A stretch of DNA of 42,826 nucleotides from CAZGRP01 sp964527995 (GCA_964527995.1 CAZGRP010000032.1:1-42826); one strand, 5' to 3'; positions 1-9,022 are shown, counted from the stretch's first letter. Translations and numbers: made by a program. The notes: generated from the sequence alone by a model not told the origin.

Positions 1-3000
1 CCACCGCTCCCGGCCGCCACCGCCTCCTCCGGTTCCAACGGCCTCCGGCCGGTGATCCACTTTTCGAACCACAACAGCGTGCGCTCGTAGCGCTCCTTTT
101 GCAGCTTGGGCTCGCGAATGCCGTGCCCCGATCTCGGGAATGTGACAAATTCCACCGGCACGCCGCGGCGCTTTAGGGCAGCGTAGAACTGCTGCGCCTG
201 GGCAATGGGCACGCGTTGATCGTTCTCGCCGTGCAGCAGCAGCGTCGGGGTGACGACACGTTGCACGTAGGTCATCGGCGATACGTTTTTGAAGACGTCG
301 AGTGCATCCCAGGGCTCGTCTCCAAGGTAGTCGATGATCACGCCGGGGATGTCGTTCTGACCGTACATGCTGAACCAGTCGGTGATGCCGGCGCCGTCGG
401 CCGCGGCCTTGAAGCGATCGGTCTGGGTTACGGTCCAGGCGGTCATGTAGCCACCGTAGCTCCACCCCATGATGCCGAGCTTGTCGGGATCGGCGATGCC
501 GCGCTCGATGAGGAAGTCCACGCCGGCCATGATGTCCTTGAAATCGCCGCCGCCGAAATCGGCGAAGTTGGCCCGCACGAAATTATCTCCATAGAACGAG
601 CTGCCGCGATAGTTCGGCAACAGCACCGCGTATCCGCGGCCGGCGAAGAGCTGCTCGAACCCCTGGAACGTCCAGGTGTCCACGCCAGAGGGACCGCCGT
701 GCACGCTCACCACCAGCGGGTAGCGCTTGCCTGCCTCGTAGTCGACGGGCTTGATCAGCAGCCCTTCGATCTCCTTGCCATCGAAGCTGGTCCAGCGGAT
801 CACCTCGGTCTGGCCCAGCTTCTTCTTGCCGACTTTCTCGGTAACGTGGGTCAACTGCTTCGGCTCACCCCCACCCAAGGAGACCACCGCTACCTCTCCC
901 GGTAAGGTAGGATTTCGCTCCATGAAAGCGACTTTCGAGCGCGAGCGGTCGAACGAGAAGTTGCTGACATAATCCTTGCCCCCCAGCTCGACGCGGAGGT
1001 CGCCGCCGGAGGACGAAATCGAATAGAGTCGATATCGCACGCCCTGGCCCGCGCCGAAAAAGATCCGGCGGCCATCGGCGGACCAGGCCACCAGCGAGGG
1101 CGACAGATCGATACCGGCCGTCAGGTTGCGTGGCTGGCCGCCGGCCGCCGGCACGGTGTAGAGATCGGAATAGCCTACCCGGCTCTTCCCTGGCCTGGAG
1201 ACAAACGCGATGGTGGTGCCATCGGGCGACCAGTGCGGCGCTGTGTCGCTGCCCTGGCGAACCACCAGCGAATCGATGGAGCCGTCCTCGAGGTTGAGCA
1301 CCAGGATGTCGGACTTCGGAGCGTCATTTGCCTTAGGGGTCGGACGAACCACGAAGGCGATGCGGCGGCCGTCCGGAGACCAGGCTGGCTGCGAGACGGT
1401 GAAGTCGCCCTCGGTGAGTCGGCGCAGCGACCTCCTCTTCACGTCGACCAGGTAGAGGTGCGTCATCTTGAGGTTCTTGTCGACGACGATCTGGTCGCGG
1501 CGGAGCTCCTTGTCCTTCTCTTCGGCCTCGGTGGTCGAGTCGCGCACGGTGATTACAAGGCGACTGCCATCCGGTGACCACTCGAAGGAGGACACTCCGG
1601 GCTTGATCTTGGTGATGCGGTCCGGCTCGCCAAGGAAGGGGCTCATGATGTACACCTGGGGACTGCCGTCCCGGTCCGACAGGAAGGCCACCTGCTTGCC
1701 GTCCGGGGACCATTTCGGGGCCCGATCGCCCTTCTCGTGACGGGTGAGCCGCACCGGCTCGCCGCCTTCGGCCGACACCCGCCAGAGGTCGGCATTGCGC
1801 TTGTTTTCTTTCAAATCGGTCTCGGTGACCACATAGACAACGGTCTTGCCATCGGGGGAGATCTGTGGGCTGCCGACCGACTTCAAGGCCACCAGCTCTT
1901 CGGCGGTCAGCACGTTCTTTTCTTTCCACAGCCCCTCGCCACGGATGTACTTTTCGAACCAGTTGAACTCCCGCTCCATCTTGTCGAGCTGGTGCTTCGG
2001 CTTGCGCAGGCCGTGGGGTTCGCCGGGGTAGAGAACAAACTCGGTCGGCACACCGTTCTTCTTCAGGCCGAGATAGAGCTCCTTGCCCTGCGGCATCGGG
2101 ATGCGCTCGTCCGCCTCGCCGAAAAGGATCAGCGTCGGGGTGCGGGCATTCTCGATGTAGGTCAGGGGCGACTTCTTGATGTAGTGGTCCAGGTTCTTCC
2201 ACGGCGGTGCCTGCAAATAGAGCTCGCGTGTGAACTGCACGTCGGTCTGGGAGTAAAGCGAGACCCAATTGGCAACACCAGCGCCGGAGGAGGCGGCCTT
2301 GAAACGGTCGCTATGGGTGATCAGCCAGTTGGTCATGTGGCCACCGGCCGACCAACCCATGACGCCCAGCAGGTCCGGATTCGCCACGCCACGCTCGACG
2401 AGAGAGTCGACGCCGCTGAGGATGTCGTCGATGTCCTTCTCGAAGTAGTGACCGACGTTCTCTTTCATGAACCTGGCGCCGTAGCCGATGCTGCCGCGGT
2501 AGTTCGGCTGGAAAACGGCGTAGCCGCGTCCGGCATACACGTGGCTGTAGTATCCCCAGTTCGACGGAAAGCCGTTCAGCACGGCGCTGGCCGGGCCGCC
2601 GTGCAATTGCACGATCAGCGGGTAGCGACGGCCCTTCTGGGCCATGTATGGCTTCACCAGAATGCCCTCCACCTCGGTGCCGTCCTTGCTCTTCCAGCGC
2701 ACCGTCTCGTAGGTGCCGAGACGCAGACTGTCCACTTGCGGATTCATGCGAGAGAGCTGCTGCGGGCGCAGGTTTGACAACGAGGTGTAGTAGACGTCTG
2801 CCGGATGCTGCGGGTCCTGACGCACAAAGGCCATGGCGTTCAGCCGCGGCTGGATGTCTATCCCGCTGATGACGCCGGTAACATCCGTGAGTTGCCGGAC
2901 CGCGCCACCGGACGCCGGCACCGAATAGAGGTTGAGGTCCGTGCCGCGGATGCCGGTGAAGTAAATCCTCTTGCCGTCCCCCGACCAGATGTGGTACCTC

Positions 3001-3908
3001 GCGTTCCCCGGCCAGTCGCCGAGGATGTTGCGCGGCCTGCCGCCGTCGAAGGCAAGGACGAAGATCCGCGTCGGATGAAAGTATTCGAGACTGTCGTTCG
3101 CTCCGGAGGTGAAGCTCAGACGCCTGCCGTCCGGGCTCCAGCGCAGCCCATTTTCCGCCACGCCGTTGCTGGTGAGCCGGCGCTTTTCTCCCCCGTCCGC
3201 CGCAATCGTGTAAATCTCCGTCGTGATCCAGTCCTGCACCTTCGGCGTCTTCGAGGCGGTGAAGGCGATGGTTTTTCCGTCCGGTGACCACTCCAGCTCG
3301 CGCACGTGGCCGGTCGCAGCCGGACGGCCCTTGGTCAGGCGGCGAGCCTCCTGCTTATCGAGAGAAATCGTGTAGAGTTGGGCGTAGCGGAACTCTTTGT
3401 CCACGACCTTCACATCCGACTTTTTCTCTTTCTTTCCGGGCGGAAACGCGATGAAGGCGATCTGTTTGCCGTCGGGAGACCATTCGAAGCTCTGCACCCC
3501 GTCCGCCGTGTCCGTGAGCTTCTTGGCCTCTCCGCCCGCCGCTGACATCAGCCAGATCTGCGTCTTGCCGTCGCGGTTAGCCAGGAAGGCGAACTTCTTG
3601 CCGTCCGGCGACCAGCGCGGTGAGCTTTCGCCCTTGTCGCCGTTGGTCATCTGCACCGGTTCACCCTTCGCGTCTTCCCGACCCACGGTCGCCATCCAGA
3701 TGTGCGAGACGTAGCGATCTTTCTCCAGATCGACCTCGCGTACGACGAACAAGACACGTTTACCATCAGGGGAGAGTTGGGGATCGCGCACCGCTTTGAT
3801 CTTCAGAACGTCCTCGAAGGTCATCGGGCGTTTGACTCCGGATCGGCCTTCGAGCGCCGTCACCGCAAGCAGCGCGATGACTACGAAAACAGTGAGCCGT
3901 CGAAACAT
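1..3908 (-). CDS. Tandem-fused S9 prolyl oligopeptidase-family protein (two complete modules, 3' end off window)
   Basis: One open frame runs from ATG at 3908 to the window edge; I checked every codon and found no stop, giving 1302 codons. Residues 1-25 look like a signal peptide (MFRRLTVFVVIALLAVTAL), so it is probably periplasmic. Module 1 (about 27-660) has WSPDGK/SPDGK beta-propeller repeats, then an alpha/beta hydrolase with GWSAGG (Ser520), Asp600 in FGEADERIP and His632 in GEPHGL. Module 2 starts near 665 (NVLTAEELVALKSVGSPQ), lacks a signal peptide and repeats the whole plan: propeller, GWSYGG (Ser1150), Asp1230 in GENDQRVP, His1262 in SGHG. Ser-Asp and Asp-His spacings are 80 and 32 in both, so the modules are paralogous and both triads look intact. 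S9 proteins of this type are usually 600-700 residues, so this is a double-length enzyme. The C-terminus looks within a few residues of its natural end (WFEKWITG). It has its own promoter at 4021-4049. Confidence 0.88.
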   Translation of the reverse strand, partial: MFRRLTVFVVIALLAVTALEGRSGVKRPMTFEDVLKIKAVRDPQLSPDGKRVLFVVREVDLEKDRYVSHIWMATVGREDAKGEPVQMTNGDKGESSPRWSPDGKKFAFLANRDGKTQIWLMSAAGGEAKKLTDTADGVQSFEWSPDGKQIAFIAFPPGKKEKKSDVKVVDKEFRYAQLYTISLDKQEARRLTKGRPAATGHVRELEWSPDGKTIAFTASKTPKVQDWITTEIYTIAADGGEKRRLTSNGVAENGLRWSPDGRRLSFTSGANDSLEYFHPTRIFVLAFDGGRPRNILGDWPGNARYHIWSGDGKRIYFTGIRGTDLNLYSVPASGGAVRQLTDVTGVISGIDIQPRLNAMAFVRQDPQHPADVYYTSLSNLRPQQLSRMNPQVDSLRLGTYETVRWKSKDGTEVEGILVKPYMAQKGRRYPLIVQLHGGPASAVLNGFPSNWGYYSHVYAGRGYAVFQPNYRGSIGYGARFMKENVGHYFEKDIDDILSGVDSLVERGVANPDLLGVMGWSAGGHMTNWLITHSDRFKAASSGAGVANWVSLYSQTDVQFTRELYLQAPPWKNLDHYIKKSPLTYIENARTPTLILFGEADERIPMPQGKELYLGLKKNGVPTEFVLYPGEPHGLRKPKHQLDKMEREFNWFEKYIRGEGLWKEKNVLTAEELVALKSVGSPQISPDGKTVVYVVTETDLKENKRNADLWRVSAEGGEPVRLTRHEKGDRAPKWSPDGKQVAFLSDRDGSPQVYIMSPFLGEPDRITKIKPGVSSFEWSPDGSRLVITVRDSTTEAEEKDKELRRDQIVVDKNLKMTHLYLVDVKRRSLRRLTEGDFTVSQPAWSPDGRRIAFVVRPTPKANDAPKSDILVLNLEDGSIDSLVVRQGSDTAPHWSPDGTTIAFVSRPGKSRVGYSDLYTVPAAGGQPRNLTAGIDLSPSLVAWSADGRRIFFGAGQGVRYRLYSISSSGGDLRVELGGKDYVSNFSFDRSRSKVAFMERNPTLPGEVAVVSLGGGEPKQLTHVTEKVGKKKLGQTEVIRWTSFDGKEIEGLLIKPVDYEAGKRYPLVVSVHGGPSGVDTWTFQGFEQLFAGRGYAVLLPNYRGSSFYGDNFVRANFADFGGGDFKDIMAGVDFLIERGIADPDKLGIMGWSYGGYMTAWTVTQTDRFKAAADGAGITDWFSMYGQNDIPGVIIDYLGDEPWDALDVFKNVSPMTYVQRVVTPTLLLHGENDQRVPIAQAQQFYAALKRRGVPVEFVTFPRSGHGIREPKLQKERYERTLLWFEKWITGRRPLEPEEAVAAGSG

Positions 3909-4020
3909 GGCTTTCCCTCGCTTTTTCTTTTGGCGAGCATCGTTGACGGATGGGGCAGTTGGTGCCTCGCACCGATGTGTGGGTGGCTTGGTTGATAAGA
4001 GGCCGCTGCAGATCGCCAAG

Positions 4021-4049
4021 ATAATAAGCCTTGACAAAACGAATGTCAA
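4021..4049 (-). promoter_or_regulatory. Sigma70-type promoter of the fused S9 peptidase
   Basis: On the minus strand TTGACA (4044-4049), a 17-bp spacer and TATTAT (4021-4026). The start point would be near 4014, leaving a leader of about 105 nt before the ATG at 3908. A 9-bp inverted repeat, gccttgaca/tgtcaaggc (4028-4036 and 4044-4052, 7-nt spacer), covers the -35 element and most of the spacer and could be an operator. Confidence 0.75.
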
Positions 4050-4052
4050 GGC

Positions 4053-4090
4053 AAAAAAAACGGCCATACGGGGTTGGACCCGCACGGCCG
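4053..4090 (-). terminator. Rho-independent terminator of the copper-protein gene
   Basis: Reading the minus strand, a 12-bp stem (4079-4090 with 4061-4072, two G-U pairs), a 6-nt loop and eight U residues (4053-4060). It lies 70 nt after the stop of the gene at 4162-5196 and abuts the next promoter, so it insulates the two genes. Confidence 0.85.
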
Positions 4091-4161
4091 CGTCAATTGT
4101 CTTCCCGATCTACCCAAACCCTCGTCACAAATGTACGGAGCGCAGGGGCAGCAATTCCACT

Positions 4162-5196
4162 CTAGTGCTGACTGGCGCTCTTGTAACCATAACCCACCGG
4201 CAACTTCAGGGTGTGCTCGACATCCCACTGATAAACCGTATCGTTCTTGTCGACACGCGGCCATACCTCGCCCTTATCAGGCATGAAGATGCCGCCCATC
4301 GCGCCCATGGCTCCGTCGGGGATGGTCTTACCGGTGGGGTTGTTGTACTCCGCGACGATTCGATAACGCACGCCTTTTTCGAGGCGCACTCCCCCCTTCA
4401 GCCACAAATGCCCGGTTGGCATCCCCTTGACGCGTCCTTGTTTGTCGAGGATTGGCTTGCCCTCCCACAGGACTTCGTCTGTTTCAGCATTCTCGAGCCG
4501 CAGCGAAACGGCATAGTCATGCAGGTGACCGCCGACGCCGAGAATACGTCCCGACACGGCCGGTGTGGACTCCCAGGATTTCACCGAACGCCCCGGTGGC
4601 AGGTCATAGGCCTTGGGCCCCATCGGCGGCATGACGTCCATGTAGAATGGATAGACTGCAAAAGGTTTCAGGATCTGACCGGCTGGAGTGTATGAAAGCC
4701 TGATCTGCAGGTCGACGCCTTTGTAGTCATTCGGCGTCGGATTGTGGTACATCGCCCGCACCACCAGGGTGTCGCCCTTGTGCACCGGAATGCCCAGCAG
4801 CTTGGGCATCGACTGGTCGCTGGTCTCCTGTCCCGCAGCCATCAGCCGGCGCATGATGGGACTGAACAGTTCGCGGTGATTCGGATCGATGACGTTCACA
4901 TGATGGAGTACACGCCGGTCCACCGGCTTGCCGTCCTTGTCGACCAGCACGGTGATGAATCCGTGCAAGTATCCGTCGATCGGCACCGTCGTGCTCAGCG
5001 GCGGCGGCTGCTCGATGCCGCCGTGGTGGGTCTTCGCCGGCAAATCGATCGGACCAAGTACCAGGGTCACAACTTCCTCCTGACTGTCGAGCTCCACGCG
5101 GAGCGTGCTGGTACCCGAGCCGCCTGCCCTGACGGTGACAGCCGTCATCAGCAGCACGCCCGTCACTCGCAAGACAAATTTCGTGGCCTTGCACAT
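4162..5196 (-). CDS. Secreted protein with PHM/DBH-like (copper type II monooxygenase) ligand pattern
   Basis: 344 residues with an N-terminal signal peptide (FVLRVTGVLLMTAVTVRAG); start set by ATG behind GGAAGGAGG. The order of candidate metal ligands matches the two copper sites of peptidylglycine/dopamine monooxygenases: His98-His99 (VLHHVNV), His151 (MYHNP), His224-x-His226 (GGHLHDY), then Met297 or Met300 (DGAMGAMGG). Distances between these sites are close to those of PHM (HH to H about 53, H to HxH about 73, HxH to M about 71-74). The segment around MYHNPTPND recalls the HY-NP region of DBH. No recognisable N-terminal DOMON or other domain is present. It sits between two beta-propeller proteins, is insulated by its own terminator and has a strong ribosome site. 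The fold assignment is inference from motif order; the substrate is unknown. Confidence 0.55.
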   Translation of the reverse strand: MCKATKFVLRVTGVLLMTAVTVRAGGSGTSTLRVELDSQEEVVTLVLGPIDLPAKTHHGGIEQPPPLSTTVPIDGYLHGFITVLVDKDGKPVDRRVLHHVNVIDPNHRELFSPIMRRLMAAGQETSDQSMPKLLGIPVHKGDTLVVRAMYHNPTPNDYKGVDLQIRLSYTPAGQILKPFAVYPFYMDVMPPMGPKAYDLPPGRSVKSWESTPAVSGRILGVGGHLHDYAVSLRLENAETDEVLWEGKPILDKQGRVKGMPTGHLWLKGGVRLEKGVRYRIVAEYNNPTGKTIPDGAMGAMGGIFMPDKGEVWPRVDKNDTVYQWDVEHTLKLPVGYGYKSASQH

Positions 5197-5480
5197 TGGA
5201 GTCCTCCTTCCGATTGTTGATGAGATGGAAACAATACACTCCCCGATCCGCCCTGGGCCAATATCGCCAGGCGCCAGGACTGGTTTTGTTAACAGACTGT
5301 GAGAAACGGATATTCCTACATGGGGGACCGATGAAGAACTGCGTCAGATCCCGGGCCTCCATCAGGAGCCTACCCTTGAGCTTCGCCCGATGCTTCTCCG
5401 CCGGGGTGGCGCCTGAGGAGAAGCACCAGACCGTTTCACCCAAATGGGTATCGTTTGGATTGGAGACTCCGAGGAAGTGG

Positions 5481-6458
5481 CTATCTACCCCAGGCTGGAT
5501 ACTCGTCGGCGGCCTCGCCGAAGGTCACCTGCACCAGGTCGCTGCCGTCGGCATTTACCAGAAAAAGATCGCCGTCGCGCGAGAAGAGAATCTGCCGGCC
5601 GTCCGGGGACCAGGCCGGATTCCAATCGTGGGGTCCGGTCGTGAGCTGCCGGACGTTACCGCCATCGGCATCGATCAGCCAGATGGCATCGGACTGCGAT
5701 GGATCCACGGTGTAGTGCACGAAAGCCAGCTGACTGCCGTCGGGCGAAAAAATAGGACTTTTCAGGATCAAGCGATCGCTGGTCTCCTCGGCGGTGAAGA
5801 GCACCTGCGCCTGCAACGAGTCGAGCCGGACACGAAAGAGGGTGGCACGCGCAAGGCTGTCCTCACTCACCACAACCAGGTCGTTGCCGTCGGGCGCCCA
5901 GGCTGGTCGCGTCCGCGTTGACCATGATACGCCGAAGAGGCGCGTATACTCCATCGTCTCCAGGTCGACCACCCAGATGCTCGACCCCGTCTCTTCCGAC
6001 CAGAAGGCGATGCGCTTGCCGTCCGGAGACCACTCGGGGTAACTGCTGTGGTTCGGGCCATTCGTCAACGAGACAGCGCTGCCACCCGTGGCCGGCATCA
6101 TGTAGATATGCCAGACGGTCGCCCAGGCGCCGTACATCGCAAAGAAGCTGAAGACGAGACGATCGCCCTCGGGAGACCAGTCCAGGTTTGCGAGAACCGC
6201 GTCGGGGAAAGTGACGACAGCACGCAGGGTGCGCTGCTCGCCGTCGAGGATCAAAAGATGAGAGACAAGTTCCTGGCCGGGCAGCTCCCGGCGGAAGGCG
6301 ATCTTGCCGTGGATGCGATCAAAGGGGATTTTTTCGAGCTCGTCGGGGCCGATCAGAGGGCCCGGACCGGTGGGGGACTTCCCGCACCCGCCGACTCCCA
6401 CCATAACGGCCAGCAGAAACGCGAAACCGGCACGCCGCCCTTCGCTCCGCCACAACAT
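5481..6458 (-). CDS. TolB-like beta-propeller lipoprotein
   Basis: 325 residues. The N-terminus is a lipoprotein signal: basic start, hydrophobic stretch and a lipobox ending GVGGC (Cys25), so it is likely membrane anchored. From about residue 80 onward there are five or six PD40/WD40-like repeats with the WSPDGKRIAF, WAPDGNDL, FSPDGSQLAF and WSPDGRQILF signatures, filling the rest of the protein as a single propeller. No enzymatic domain follows the propeller. It is related in repeat type to the propellers of the S9 protein upstream on the same strand but has no peptidase part. A scaffold or ligand-binding role in the envelope is plausible; the specific function is not visible. Confidence 0.8.
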   Translation of the reverse strand: MLWRSEGRRAGFAFLLAVMVGVGGCGKSPTGPGPLIGPDELEKIPFDRIHGKIAFRRELPGQELVSHLLILDGEQRTLRAVVTFPDAVLANLDWSPEGDRLVFSFFAMYGAWATVWHIYMMPATGGSAVSLTNGPNHSSYPEWSPDGKRIAFWSEETGSSIWVVDLETMEYTRLFGVSWSTRTRPAWAPDGNDLVVVSEDSLARATLFRVRLDSLQAQVLFTAEETSDRLILKSPIFSPDGSQLAFVHYTVDPSQSDAIWLIDADGGNVRQLTTGPHDWNPAWSPDGRQILFSRDGDLFLVNADGSDLVQVTFGEAADEYPAWGR

Positions 6459-6610
6459 GATCCAGCCTCATGGAGAGCTTGTCAACCGAGACAGTGCGAG
6501 ATCACTGGAACGTTCGGACTCGATTTCGCCTGCGGCAAACAGCATGGATAGAGAGAATGGATTCGCCGCTGCATGCTTTTGACGAAGCGCGGCGCCCCGA
6601 TGTTCCGGGC

Positions 6611-6639
6611 TTGACTTTGAGAGGGAAGCTGCGTACGTT
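6611..6639 (+). promoter_or_regulatory. Candidate promoter of the MFS transporter
   Basis: TTGACT (6611-6616), 17-bp spacer, TACGTT (6634-6639). The -10 is poor, but the -35 and spacing match the other promoters here and the position is 39 bp before the GTG start. Confidence 0.45.
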
Positions 6640-6677
6640 ATCCGACCTCGAAGCCCCATTCTCGAAAGGAACTCAAG

Positions 6678-7985
6678 GTGAACTCTCCCCAGCGCTACGA
6701 CCGCCGGGCCATCTTCGCCTGGTGCATGTATGACTTCGCCAATTCCTCCTTCACCACGCTGGTGGTCACCTTCATCTACGCCACCTACTTCACCCAGGCC
6801 ATCGCCCCCAACGAGATCATTGGAACGGCACTGTGGTCGCGCGCGGTGACGCTCACTGCAATCACCGTGGCCCTTCTTTCCCCGCTGATGGGTGCCCTGG
6901 CCGACCGCGGCGGCTACCGCAAACGATTCTTGTTCATCATGACTGCCATCGCCATCATCGGCTCGGTCATCCTCTATACCGCCCGGCCCGGACAGACGTT
7001 GAAGGCCCTGTCCTGGTTCGTGGTCGCCAACATCGCCTTCGAAATGGGAGCCGTCTTCTACAACGCCTTTCTGCCCGACATCTCACCGCCCCACAAGATC
7101 GGCCGCATTTCCGGTTACGGCTGGTCGCTCGGATATGTCGGCGGGCTGGCGGCGATGCTCGTTGCCATGGTCGGCTTCGTCAGTCCCGAACAGCCATGGT
7201 TCGGGCTGACCAGGGTGGGCGGTGAGAACATCCGCGCCACCAACTTGCTGGTGGCGGCCTGGTTCGCACTGTTCAGTCTGCCCTTGTTCCTGTGGGTGAG
7301 GGAGGACAAATCCAGTGCCATCGACGGCTGGCGCAGGATTGTGGCGGCGGGCTTTCGGCAGCTCATCGACACCTTCCACGAAATCCGACGCTACCGGCAG
7401 ATCATCCGGCTGCTGGCGGCCCGGCTGATCTACAACGACGGGCTGATCACCATCTTTGCCTTCGGCGGCATCTATGCGGCAGGCACCTTCCACTTCTCCT
7501 TTTCCGAGATCATGATCTTCGGCATCGTCCTCAACATCGCCGCAGGACTGGGAGCCTTTGCCCTGGGCTTCCTGGATGATCTTCTCGGCGGCAAGAAGAC
7601 AATCCAGCTCAGCCTCATCGGGCTCATCATCGCGTCCCTCATTGCCGTTTTTGCGCCCAGCAAGACGCTGCTGTGGGTGGCCGGCGTCATCATCGGCATC
7701 TTCTCCGGCCCCAACCAGTCGGCCAGCCGCTCTCTCATGGGCCGCTTCGTTCCACCTGACCGCGAGAACGAGTTTTTTGGTTTCTTCGCTTTCTCGGGCA
7801 AGGCCACGGCGTTCCTGGGCCCTCTGTTCCTCGGCCTACTTACTCAGAGTTTCCACTCCCAGCGTGCAGGTGTCTCGGTCGTCGTGCTTTTCTTCCTGGC
7901 AGGAAGCCTCATTCTCAAGAGAGTAAACGAGGGAGAGGGCGTTCGGCTTGCGGGAAGAACCCAGCAGGCACCTGAGACCGCCTGA
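6678..7985 (+). CDS. UMF1/Atg22-like MFS transporter
   Basis: 435 residues with about 12 hydrophobic segments and an MFS loop signature after TM2 (ALADRGGYRKRF). The start RAIFAWCMYDFANSSFTTLVVTF and the phrase NAFLPDISP are characteristic of the UMF1 family (bacterial relatives of yeast Atg22). The start is GTG at 6678, behind AAAGGA at the right distance. UMF1 proteins are inner-membrane carriers, mostly uncharacterised; efflux or nutrient export has been proposed for the eukaryotic relatives. It is followed on the opposite strand by SDR, enolase-type and RraA-like genes, so a role with sugar acids is possible but not shown. Confidence 0.85.
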   Translation: MNSPQRYDRRAIFAWCMYDFANSSFTTLVVTFIYATYFTQAIAPNEIIGTALWSRAVTLTAITVALLSPLMGALADRGGYRKRFLFIMTAIAIIGSVILYTARPGQTLKALSWFVVANIAFEMGAVFYNAFLPDISPPHKIGRISGYGWSLGYVGGLAAMLVAMVGFVSPEQPWFGLTRVGGENIRATNLLVAAWFALFSLPLFLWVREDKSSAIDGWRRIVAAGFRQLIDTFHEIRRYRQIIRLLAARLIYNDGLITIFAFGGIYAAGTFHFSFSEIMIFGIVLNIAAGLGAFALGFLDDLLGGKKTIQLSLIGLIIASLIAVFAPSKTLLWVAGVIIGIFSGPNQSASRSLMGRFVPPDRENEFFGFFAFSGKATAFLGPLFLGLLTQSFHSQRAGVSVVVLFFLAGSLILKRVNEGEGVRLAGRTQQAPETA

Positions 7986-8042
7986 ATGCCTGGACACCCA
8001 CAGGGCTGAGCTCAATGGTCAGCATGTAGGCCGACTTTGTCG

Positions 8043-8873
8043 CTACATGGCCTCGCGCAGCGCCGCCAGAGAATCGCCGCCAGGACCTCCGCCCAGTACC
8101 TTGTACGGACAGAGCGCCATGCCCCCGTCCACAAGCAGCGAGACACCCGTCACAAAAGACGCATCGTCCGAGACCAGGAACAGCGCGACCCGGGCGATTT
8201 CGATGGGATCGGCGACGCGATGTAGTGCCGCCAGTCCCTTCGCTTCCTCGTCGATTCCAGGGTCGCGAAGGAGCAGCGCCGTCATCTTCGTGTACACCAC
8301 CCCCGGGCAGATCACATTGGCGCGGATGTTCTTCCTGCCATACTCCAGGGCGATGTTTTTGGTCAGCAGGATGACGCCTGCTTTGGCAGCGTTGTAGGCT
8401 GGTCTTCCCGGACTGGGCAGAATGCCGCTGATCGACGACGTGTTCAGAATGACCCCGCCGCCTTTCTTGAGGAAGTGCTCTACCGCATATTTGCAGCCCA
8501 GAAAGGTGCCCTTCAAATTGACGTCGATCTGCCGTTGCCACGACTCAGTGGAGATCTCATCGAGCCTGTAGAGCTCTTCCATACCGGCGTTGTTGTACAT
8601 GATATGAAGATCGCCGAATTGCCGAACCGCCGTCTCAACCAGGGCCCGCATCTGCTCCTCTTGGGCGACGTCGGTCGGCACAAAAAGGGCGCGCCGCCCG
8701 GAGTTGCGGATCTCTTCGGCCACGGCTTCTCCCTCGTCTCGATTGAGGTCGGCCAACACCACTGCGGCACCTTCCTCGGCGAAAAGTTCTGCCGCTGCCC
8801 GGCCGATACCACTTGCTGCCCCCGTGATAATCGTTACCTTGTTCTTGAGTCTGTTCATCGTCTGTCGTCCCAA
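8043..8873 (-). CDS. SDR-family NAD(P)-dependent oxidoreductase
   Basis: Classical short-chain dehydrogenase: TGAASGIG nucleotide motif (residues 17-24), Asp42 after the second strand, which favours NAD over NADP, NNAG (94-97), catalytic Ser near 147 and YNAAK (Tyr160, Lys164), ending in the usual SLLVDGGMALCP. It carries a short extra C-terminal tail (about 25 residues, Gly-rich). The longest frame starts at TTG 8873; ATG at 8858 is the alternative and matches the normal family length better, but neither has an ideal ribosome site. It lies just downstream of the barrel and RraA-like genes on the same strand and may oxidise a sugar or sugar-acid intermediate; the substrate cannot be read from sequence. 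Confidence 0.88.
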   Translation of the reverse strand: MGRQTMNRLKNKVTIITGAASGIGRAAAELFAEEGAAVVLADLNRDEGEAVAEEIRNSGRRALFVPTDVAQEEQMRALVETAVRQFGDLHIMYNNAGMEELYRLDEISTESWQRQIDVNLKGTFLGCKYAVEHFLKKGGGVILNTSSISGILPSPGRPAYNAAKAGVILLTKNIALEYGRKNIRANVICPGVVYTKMTALLLRDPGIDEEAKGLAALHRVADPIEIARVALFLVSDDASFVTGVSLLVDGGMALCPYKVLGGGPGGDSLAALREAM

Positions 8874-8962
8874 CGTTCGCTTATCCTTGGCCAGGGAAGG
8901 AGGTCGAGTCTTGGAGCTGTGGAGTTCTGGAGTACTAAAACTCCGTTGTCACGCTCCACGCC

Positions 8963-9011
8963 TCCATCACTCCATCACTCCAGTACTCCCTCATTCCCTC
9001 ATTCCCTCATT
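8963..9011. repeat. Short tandem repeats between SDR and enolase-type genes
   Basis: Two copies of tccatcac (8963-8970, 8971-8978) followed by three copies of ccctcatt (8988-9011). A nearby inverted pair ggagtact/agtactcc brackets the first repeat. No gene is visible in 8874-9022. Confidence 0.8.
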
Positions 9012-9022
9012 CCCCACCCACC

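Noticed and set aside
1737..2777. Long plus-strand open frame opposite the S9 protein
   Set aside because: It is the exact antisense codon frame of the S9 gene; GC-rich codon use keeps the opposite strand open. No domain or ribosome site.
1333..3291. Minus-strand frames of about 311 and 326 codons within the S9 gene
   Set aside because: Arg/Gly/His-rich products in a shifted frame; the true frame shows the propeller repeats and both catalytic triads.
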